44,760 nucleotides of DNA from an uncultured Clostridium sp. (GTDB taxonomy: Bacteria; Bacillota; Clostridia; TANB77; CAG-508): NCBI GenBank assembly GCA_900554565.1, contig USHX01000013.1, forward strand, positions 1 through 44,760, written 5' to 3'. The position numbers and the translations under genes were made by a program. Positions 18,401 to 26,500 of the stretch are shown here, piece after piece. The notes under the pieces are model-generated. The model was not told the DNA's origin and ran no database searches. It saw only the letters and a list, made by a program, of their open reading frames with translations. The first letter of the stretch is position 1. Every line of letters starts with the position of its first letter.

Positions 18401-20183
18401 TATAAGATTCAAATTAAATGATGAAGCAGTCTTAGCAGCATTAAACAAAACGAATGATTCAGAATTTAAAACATTAACAGAAATAAATTCATATTCTACA
18501 TTAGACGCAAATGGAAAAGCTTATGCTGGAATAGATAGAGATTCAAATCCAGGAAATGCAGAAATAAACAAAACATCAGAATTTGAAGATGACACAAGTG
18601 CTGCACCAGGAATACAATTAGCTCTAGAAGGAAATAGACAATTAAGCGGAATTGTATTTGAAGACAAAGAAATTGCTAAAACATTACAAAAAGATAATGA
18701 AAGAATCGGAAATGGAATATATGATGAAGGTGAAAGCGGAATTGGTGGAATTGATGTAACTATGACAGAGAAGACTGGAAGTAAAGCAGTATATATAACA
18801 AAAACAAATGATGATGGGACATTCAATTTACCAGATGGATTTATACCAGGTACTTATGAAATTACATACACATGGGGAGAAAAGGAGAATTCAAAATATA
18901 ATGTAAAAGATTACAAAGCAACAATATGGGCACCAAAAAATGAAGAGGAAAAGGAAGCATTAGGAGACAATTGGTATAAACCAGAAGTGTATAATCGAAC
19001 AAACATAAGATATTCAGATGCAAAAGACAATTATGAAACAAGACAAAATATAGACTACGGAGGCATAAAAATAGTAGATGATAATAGTAATAATGCAGAC
19101 TTAAAAACAATGAAATCTACAACAAACTTAATGAATATGGAAGTAGAATATGACAGTATTTACAATACTGTAAAAGATGAAAATGTAGACAAATTTATAC
19201 CAGAAGGATTTGATGTTAAAAAAATAGACTTTGGATTAATACTAAGACCAAAACAAAAACTAACAATAGACAAATCAGTAGTTGGATTTAAAGCAACACT
19301 TGCAAATGGACAAGTAATAGCTGATTGCACAATAGAAAATGGTAAATTAGTTGGTGAAAAGAATAGTTTAACATATATGGGACCATTAAAAACTGGAAAC
19401 ACAGCAACAAGCAATGGAACCGTAAAACTAGAATTAGACAATGAATTAATTCAAGGTGCAAACATAGAAATCAAATACAAAATAACAATAAATAACGAAA
19501 GTGAAAAAGACTATCAAACACAAAAATATTATGAAAATGGAACTGATAAGACTAATCCAGTAAAAATTACACCAACAAAGATAAATGACTATTTAGACAC
19601 TGAACTTGCATATCAAGAAAGTACTGATTGGCAAGTTGTATCACAACAAGGCAAAACATTTACAGAAGCAATGAAAACAACAATTACACACCCAGAAGAT
19701 AAAAATTGGAAAGAGGTAGGATATGAAGAACTAGAAGATGGAAGAGAAGTAACATATTTATACAAATATTTGGGCAAAAAAGTAACCACAACACAAACAA
19801 ACACAGCATGGAAATATACGACAATAAGTACAAAAAGAGAAGGCTTAGATAAAGCAACAATATTAACTCTAGTAAATGATGTAACTAAAACAGGACTAGA
19901 AGCTGGAACATCTACATCAATAGACTTAAATGCTAAAAAATTAATAACAAATGATGGAGAAATAAGCTTAGACAACAGTGCAGAAATTGTAGAAATGGAT
20001 GTTACAAATGGTAGAACACCAGAAATAACAGAAAATGAAGAAACATTTGATGAAGCAGAAACAGTTGTAGTAACTCCAAGTACAGGTGAAAATAAAAACT
20101 TCATAATTCCAATTGCAGTAGGAATAACAGCATTAATCATATTAGCTACAGGAGTAGTAATAATCAAGAAAAAGTTAATATAG
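15459..20183 (+). CDS. Giant wall-anchored surface protein B2 (two SpaA-like and two SdrD-B-like domains, TPSTG anchor)
   Basis: A 1574-residue protein; AAAGGAGGTAACC precedes the ATG. Signal peptide 1-26 (cleavage near NTSNA). The N-terminal domain carries C67 in WYCMHEQ, matching C51 of B1 in position and context; the rest of this domain is very different from B1. SpaA-like domains start near 342 (SSIRINKKDELTGASL) and 452 (LRLSKIDIDSKKAMT). SdrD-B-like domains start near 569 (IYIKLSGYAWED) and 1060 (QLSGIVFEDKE). The REQPDMKIEND module is near 814 and the distal domain KQKLTIDKSVVGF near 1264. The C-terminus VTPSTGENKN, a membrane helix and IIKKKLI is a sortase signal. The first ~570 codons use more T-ending codons than the remainder, suggesting mosaic ancestry. 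It is the partner of frameshifted A2 and is followed by a strong terminator. Confidence 0.85.
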   Translation: MKNKIIGMIVAFIAIIAMFANTSNAMEIKDLQTIAANDINRFLTMDIPTVLSGHNGDNGNVKWAWYCMHEQSKSGNGYNMQSAIVDLGRNGLNSIESNSSTYGYRSYSTENGGGDLAAQIVYLAAKCYMNREPWAGTQKSPYRHAMVYYSSQYANSLKANGLFNSGLDAGTMSYGDHISKYNAGKITEAQNYVNATKTYRFLNQSTANTQTIIDDGDWMFVGPYRIQKEGADSGGLSSWISSISAVDENGVGHSPDGWATNPSAGSVNGNLELPNGSYFYLAFRNNKPETVKSVSVSRKVKGGLRARFVFCNSDGGQDIGIYAGAVSNESDGGTIILPGVPYSSIRINKKDELTGASLPDEVQFIAYLKGSGYVKGTKEYTNDKKEAKVFTGKNGVITINNLSKTGEYIIYEIGNKNAGYLEVTLDREKEVGTVTIERIGQAKSIEVKNTPVVNLRLSKIDIDSKKAMTNVGFVIRYDSTGEYVINGEYGEVATFTKDIKSATTYRAGDIVNHISKLGKYSVLEVINTNFGYQEVSYDSPLKVGEYNVEKMGVALGTGEVTVTATNKRIYIKLSGYAWEDTLQGKQTLGDNQYNGTGVNDASKAKKEQDKRIANVKVTLRKANGEIIDTRTTKTITNTSGNKEDGAYLFGDYQRDKNAKKILIDDLNGAYIEFEYNGMCYKSIRVNASAANGNKSTDEKSRNAFNDKFSTIENNAAINSKGEKTDLKYDFAENQSKINYEGNYLYGYGNSNDEATKRPTYPIAGVADKYKIIANTKDASGSEKLLLGQTTYEFANLRKNSVEEIPNINLGVSEREQPDMKIENDVENVELTINNKTHRYTYGSKKLSDFNVNQDDSTYFNVGVSFKNQFTGVYKRAVYQADYNYTIDTNKPSDRKLQVYMIYRVAVYNESTNLKERLNSIIQYYDSRYEIDSIGTELNSTTGAIANGTSLKGITTEETNGYKKSIIEYPIEVDAQKVENIYIRFKLNDEAVLAALNKTNDSEFKTLTEINSYSTLDANGKAYAGIDRDSNPGNAEINKTSEFEDDTSAAPGIQLALEGNRQLSGIVFEDKEIAKTLQKDNERIGNGIYDEGESGIGGIDVTMTEKTGSKAVYITKTNDDGTFNLPDGFIPGTYEITYTWGEKENSKYNVKDYKATIWAPKNEEEKEALGDNWYKPEVYNRTNIRYSDAKDNYETRQNIDYGGIKIVDDNSNNADLKTMKSTTNLMNMEVEYDSIYNTVKDENVDKFIPEGFDVKKIDFGLILRPKQKLTIDKSVVGFKATLANGQVIADCTIENGKLVGEKNSLTYMGPLKTGNTATSNGTVKLELDNELIQGANIEIKYKITINNESEKDYQTQKYYENGTDKTNPVKITPTKINDYLDTELAYQESTDWQVVSQQGKTFTEAMKTTITHPEDKNWKEVGYEELEDGREVTYLYKYLGKKVTTTQTNTAWKYTTISTKREGLDKATILTLVNDVTKTGLEAGTSTSIDLNAKKLITNDGEISLDNSAEIVEMDVTNGRTPEITENEETFDEAETVVVTPSTGENKNFIIPIAVGITALIILATGVVIIKKKLI

Positions 20184-20201
20184 ATTATATATTAGCTAAA
20201 T

Positions 20202-20255
20202 AAAAAGAAAAGTCACATAGTGAAATGTAAAATTTCAATGTGGCTTTTTCTTTTT
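20202..20255 (+). terminator. Strong intrinsic terminator after adhesin unit 2
   Basis: A long hairpin: AAAAAGAAAAG-CACAT-GTGAAA pairs with TTTCA-GTG-CTTTTTCTTTTT. It ends in T-rich sequence and starts about 20 bp after the B2 stop. Confidence 0.85.
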
Positions 20256-20358
20256 GAAAATCACGGAATAAGAAATTTAAAAACCTTAAAAACCTACGCA
20301 ATAGCGACTTGCATCGAAAATGACTATTAAATGTCAAAAAGATACAAAAGATGTCATG

Positions 20359-20385
20359 AAAATGTAAAATAAACTTAAAAAATCA
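20359..20385 (+). repeat. 27-bp block identical to 10307-10333
   Basis: This is the second copy of the block upstream of unit 2, at a similar distance from the promoter. Confidence 0.8.
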
Positions 20386-20437
20386 AGTAAAAAAAGTGCA
20401 AAACTTATATCCCTAGAGAGAAAAAAAAGAATTTTGT

Positions 20438-20463
20438 AATATTTGGTACAACTGGCAAATATT
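20438..20463. promoter_or_regulatory. Candidate operator: inverted repeat AATATTTG-N10-CAAATATT upstream of A3-B3
   Basis: Perfect 8-bp arms at 20438-20445 and 20456-20463, just upstream of the -35 at 20468. Spacing and position equal the unit 2 copy. A related palindromic sequence (AATATTACCAATAGGTAAATATT) lies upstream of the Rpn-like genes near 37745-37767. Confidence 0.55.
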
Positions 20464-20467
20464 GATA

Positions 20468-20496
20468 TTGAACCTATTATAAAAACTTTGTATTAT
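20468..20496 (+). promoter_or_regulatory. Putative promoter of adhesin unit 3
   Basis: TTGAAC at 20468-20473, a 17-bp spacer, and TATTAT at 20491-20496. The arrangement relative to the upstream inverted repeat matches unit 2. A GAAAGGGGC ribosome binding site precedes the ATG at 20548. Confidence 0.65.
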
Positions 20497-20547
20497 ATAA
20501 AAGAAAGAAAAGCATAAAAAGTAAAAAAATCGAAAGGGGCAATATAT

Positions 20548-23500
20548 ATGCTAAAGATTAAAGAAAAAATAAGAAAAACTGTAAAATACATAAGTAATGT
20601 ACTGATATTATTAGTGCTATTATTAAACAGTTCTAGCATGGTAATTGCAAATGAAATAGTAGACAACTTACAAACAGAGAAAGCTGAAGCAATGATAGAA
20701 ACAGAATTAACTAAATATAGCAATTATAATGTTCATGAGCAAAAAGGAAGCATAGTACAGCTAAATGTAAAAACAGGAATAAAATATCCGGAAAATGTGC
20801 AAACAGAAAATATAAAAAAATCAATAGTATTATTAAACATGCCCATTTTAAAAGAAGAACTTCCAGAAAGAGTAGAGGTAATTGCAAAAAGTACAAAAGC
20901 AACAAATGGAAAAGAAAAAGAGCAAGTATCATATGCATATGATAAAAACACAGGTGCATTACAAATAACAACATCAAATGAAGAAAATGCAGAATATGTT
21001 GCAAACTCAAAAGATGAATATGAAATAATAGCAATATATTCAGAAAACACATACGAAGAACAAGATACAAAACAAGAAGCTACAATGAAAATAGCAGTAC
21101 AAGAATATCTAAACAATCAATCTAATGATATGATTACAGCAAATCAAGATATAACGCTAAATTTACAAGAAAAAGCAAATAGTGTAATATCATCAAAAAT
21201 TGAAATTGGAGAAATATTTGATGGATATTTAAAAGCAAATAGAGTAAATGGAACAACATATGAAACAACATACCAAGAAAATTCAAATATACTTGTTAGT
21301 AACAAAGAATTAGAAGATACACTAGAAATAAAACAAGAAAATAAATACCTAAATGAAAACAGCGAAATAGTAGAAGGACAAAATGGAATAATATATAAAT
21401 CAACAAAAATAAATAAGCAAAATGTATTAGACATTTTAGGCGAAGAAGGAAGCTTAAAAGTTCTAAAAGAAGATGGAACAATAATAAAAGAGATAAACAA
21501 AGACACAGAAGAAGATGTAGTAGAAATAGCATATGAAGAAAACACAAGCAAAATAGTAATTCAAACATCAAAGCCACAAAAAGAAGGCGAAATCTCTATA
21601 GAACATACAAAAGCATTTCCTGGAAATATTGAAACAGAAAAAATAAGCAAAATAAAGACACAACAAACAATAGAAAGTTCAAAAGAAAAAGAAATAGTAA
21701 ATACAGAAGGAACAACAGAAAAACAAACAGAAACTCAAGAATTGGGAACTCAAGAAGCAATTAAAAAAATACAACAATCAAGCACTAATGTCGAAATGGC
21801 AATTGACAATAGTAATTTAACAAATGAGGCAATAAACGATGTAACAATAACAGCAATATTGCAATCAAACTCAGCAAAATATGGACTATATAAAAATCCA
21901 AAAATACAAATAGAATTACCAGAAGAAGTTGAAAAAGTAGTACTTGGAGATGTATCTGTATTATATACAGATGAATTATCTTTAAAAGATGCACAAGTAA
22001 CAGAAAAAAATGGTAAAAAAGTGATAACTGTGGAATTAACAGGTACACAAACAAAATATATAGAAGACTCAATAAATAAAGGAACTGACATTATAATACC
22101 AGCAAAACTTATATTAAAAAATGATATAGAATCAAAAGAAGAAACAATAACAACTACATATTCAAATGAAACTATATCAGGAAATAAATATGTAAAAGAA
22201 GAAAAAAATACAAATGAAATAAAAGTAAATATAGCAGCAGTAAAAACAGAGGTAAAAAACCAAGAAGAAAGTAAATTAGATGAAGAGACTAAAGTTACTC
22301 CAACAAAAACAAGTACTATACAAAGTGAAGATATTGAATTAAATTCATATGCACAAATAGGAAAGAAAAAAATATCAAATGGAGACAGTATCCATGATAC
22401 AGAAATAATAAAATATGTAGTAGAAATAAAAAATACAACAGATACTCAAATGAAGAACATAAATATAAATTGTCAAATCCCAGAAGGAACACAATATGCA
22501 ACAATAAATAGAGGAACATATTATGAAGAAGACTACACATATGAAAAAGACCCAAGTAGAAAAGAATACACATTTACAGCAGAAAAATTAGATCCAGGAG
22601 AAACTAAAACAGGATTTTATGAAGTTGTAGTTGATGAATTGGCAGAAGGTATAGAAGAGAAAACTATAAGTAATAAAATTGTAGCTGTATCAGGTAAACA
22701 AGAAATAAAAAATGTAACATTAGAAAACAAAATAGTAAAAGCAAAACTAAAAGTAGATTTGAAATCATATATAGGAAGAGATTCTAAAAATTCATTTTAC
22801 TATTTCTTAGATATTACGAATACAAGTAATGAAGACTTAAAGAACATAGAACTTACATCAAATGAACTACAAAAAGAAATGAATATAATTGAATCAAAAT
22901 ACTATGAAGATACAGAGAGCCCAGAGTTAGAAGACTTTGGAAAATTTGAAAACAACATACTAAGTGGACTAATATCAGGAATAAGTGCAGGTCAAACAAG
23001 AAGCATATCTATAAAAGTAAAAACTCAAAATTTTGATGAGAATGTAAATGAAGTACCAATATCAATGTCATTTGAAGCAAAATTAAAAGATAACGGAAAT
23101 GAAATATATTATTCAAATGAAAATAGAAGAACATCATATCCAGAATATGTAACAGTACAAATGACTGCAGACAAAGAAGGAGAAGAAGTAAAGCCTGATG
23201 AAATAATAACATATAAAGTAACAATAAAAAATCCATCTAAAATTAGAACTTATATAGAAGTTGAGGATATATTACCTGAAGATGTAAAAGGTATAGAATT
23301 AAACTATAATAGATATGTGCTAGAAAATGACAATGCAGAAGAGACACAATATGATATAGAGGCAGAAGCAAATATTAAATATACTATTGAAAACCAAAAA
23401 AGAGATTTATTAAATGAAAATCTTACAGATAGATCAGACATAGATGAATATTTAGTTATACCAGCAGGTAAATCAGTAGAAATGACTTTTACTGCACAAA

Positions 23501-26500
23501 CAAGACAAGTAGCAACAACAAGGGAGGTTTCTAATTATGTAACTGTAAAGGGAAATAACATAAAGACAGTTACATCAAATATTGTGAAATTCACCTTAGT
23601 AAGTAACTATAATAATGGAAATAATAATGGTTCAGATGACAACAATAACAACGGAGATAATGGAAATAATCAAAATCCAAATAACAATTCTATTTCAGGT
23701 GTTGTATGGAAAGATGAAAATAAAGATGGCAAACGAGATTCAAATGAGCAATTTATAAGTGGTGTTAAAGTAAAACTATATAATGTAAATACAAAAGCAT
23801 TAAGTAAAAAACAAGATGGAACAGCACAAGAAATTCAAACAGATAGTAATGGTGCTTATAAATTTACTAATATAGAAAACGGGAATTATTGGGTATTATT
23901 TGAGTATGATACTGGGAAATATGGATTAACAGCCTATAAAAAGAGTGGAGTTTCAGAAGATAGCAATTCAGATGTTGTTGACAAACAAGTTTCAGTAGAT
24001 GGAATTGAAAAGAAAGTTGGAATGACAGATACATTATCAATATCTAATTCAAGTTATTCTAATATTGATATGGGGTTAATTTCAAATGATACATTTGATT
24101 TAAAATTAGATAAATATATTAGTAAAATAAACTTAAATATTCCAAATGGAAATAAACAATATAGTTATGATAATACTCAATTTGCGAAAATTGAAATAAA
24201 GTCAAAACAAATAAAAAATGCAATAATAACAATAGAATATAAAATAAAAGTAACAAATGAAGGAAATATAGAAGGATATGCAAGTAAAATTGCAGATTAT
24301 ATACCAAATGGATATACTTTTGATGTTTCTCAAAATAAAGGGTGGATAAAAAATAATGATGGAAGTGTTACAAATACAAGTTTATCTAGTGAGTTTATTA
24401 AACCTGGAGAATCAAAAGAACTAACATTAGTATTGAAAAAACAACTTACTGAAAATGATACTGGAAGCATAAAAAATGTTGCAGAAATAGCTGAAAGTAG
24501 AAATGTTTATAATATTTCTGATAAAGATTCAACACCAGGAAATAAAAATGCACAAGAAGATGATTATTCAGAAGCGGAAATATTAATATCTATAGAAACA
24601 GGTATTGCAAAATACACAATAATAACAATAATTTCATTAGCAATATTAGCATTAGTTGTTTTTGCAATAAAGAAAAATTTATTTAGCAATAAAAAAATAG
24701 GTAAAGGTTTAAAATTATTCGTTATGTTACTATTTGTAACGGGAGTAATTACAACACAAACTTTTGCTGGAATAGATATTAGAACATGGTATGATTCTGG
24801 AAATAACAGACATTTTTACGAAAATGGTACAGCAACATGGGGAACAGAATTTTTCTGCTTGGATTCAGGATATCATCAATGTGCTTATGCATACCATTAC
24901 TATAATTACACTAAAACTGATATTAATCATTATGATAATTGGTCAGGAGCAATAACAAATAAAAGTGTGACTATAAGTAGTAATGAGCAAAGTGCGGATA
25001 CAGTATATTTAGATTCTGATAGTAATTTGGTTGGACCATATACTATAAAAAGTAATGCTGATGGAACTAGCATAAGTTCAATAAAAATAAATTATATGGA
25101 AAACGGCCAGTCAAAGGAATCAACTAATGCAGGAAGAATTGTAAATTTACAAGGAAATAGTTTGAACCTAGGATTGTCTCAAAATCAAGATTATACTTTT
25201 TATATAATGGTAAGTAAAAATACAGAGAAAATAAATAGCATAAACATAAAACTCAATACAACAGATGCATATAAATATACACAATCTTACTCAGGTACAA
25301 ACATATATACTTGTTATGATGTACAATCAGGTAGAGTTCATAGCCATTCTTCTGGTTTTGGTACTGCATCAGTAGCGAAAACACAAAGAATGGGATCACA
25401 TGCTAGTGGTCAAAATGTATCATATTCAGGAAAAACAGATGAAGTGAATTTTGGTGAAATATTAATTAAAGGAAATCTTCAAATCAATAAGACAGATGAA
25501 ACAACAGGAACATCTCTAAATGGTGTAGAATTTACAATGAAAATGTTAGATGGTAAAATGCAAGGACAATATGTAGGAATAGATAATAATGGAACAGCAA
25601 CATATTCTTCAACTCCACAAACATTGAAGACAGATAACAACGGAAGAATAAATATAAACTTAATGTATCCTGGAAATTATGAATTGGTAGAAACAGCAAA
25701 TCCACATTATGGATATGAAGACTTGCCAAAAACAATAAATTCAAGTTTATATGTAAAAGCAGGAGGAACAACAACATCATTAGTAACAAACAAACGTAAA
25801 TATATAGACCTATCAGGATATGTATGGGAAGACATGCCATGGAAAGTAGGAAAAGAAGAAACATCAAACGAACTATACCAAGATGTCTCAGATGATAAAA
25901 ATGATAAAAAGCTAGAAAATATAATTGTAAGACTAAAAGAAGGAGACAATATTGTATCAGAAACAACAACAGACTCAAACGGAAACTACACATTCAAGAA
26001 AATAGAAATAGACAAACTAAATGGATATTATATAGAATTTGAATATAATGGAATGAGTTATCAAAGTGTAGACACAATAAATTTAAGTAAAGAAAATGCA
26101 TCAAAAGCAAAAGAAGGAACAGCAAGAGACACATTTAACAACAAATTCACAACAATAAGAAAAGATGAATCAGCAGATGAAAATGGAAACAAGACATCAG
26201 ACTTAAAATACAATGTAGAAAACAATAAGAGTACAATAATCTTAGGAGACAACTTGAAATATGGATATAGTGGAGCTAAAAATCCAGTAAATGGAGTATA
26301 TAGTCAATATCTAATCAAATCAAACACAAATAATGCATATGGAGGAAATTTAGATAGAATAAAAACAGCAGAGCAAATAAGACAAGAAGCAATAACAGAA
26401 CTTACAAATATCAACTTAGGCCTAAAAGAAAGAGAGCAACCAGACATAGCAATAAACAAAGACTTATATAGTGCAAAAGTACAGGTAGGAGACTATAACC

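Larger units (their letters stand above)
20256..20547. other. Intergenic promoter module of adhesin unit 3 (paralogous to 10199-10488)
   Basis: No gene is seen. It shares with the unit 2 upstream region the ACGCAATAGCGA-like block (20294), the 27-bp identical block (20359-20385), the TCCCTAGAG block (20410), the inverted repeat (20438-20463) and the promoter. The TAGCGA...TCGAAA word at about 20300 also resembles 1298-1315 upstream of unit 1. Confidence 0.65.
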
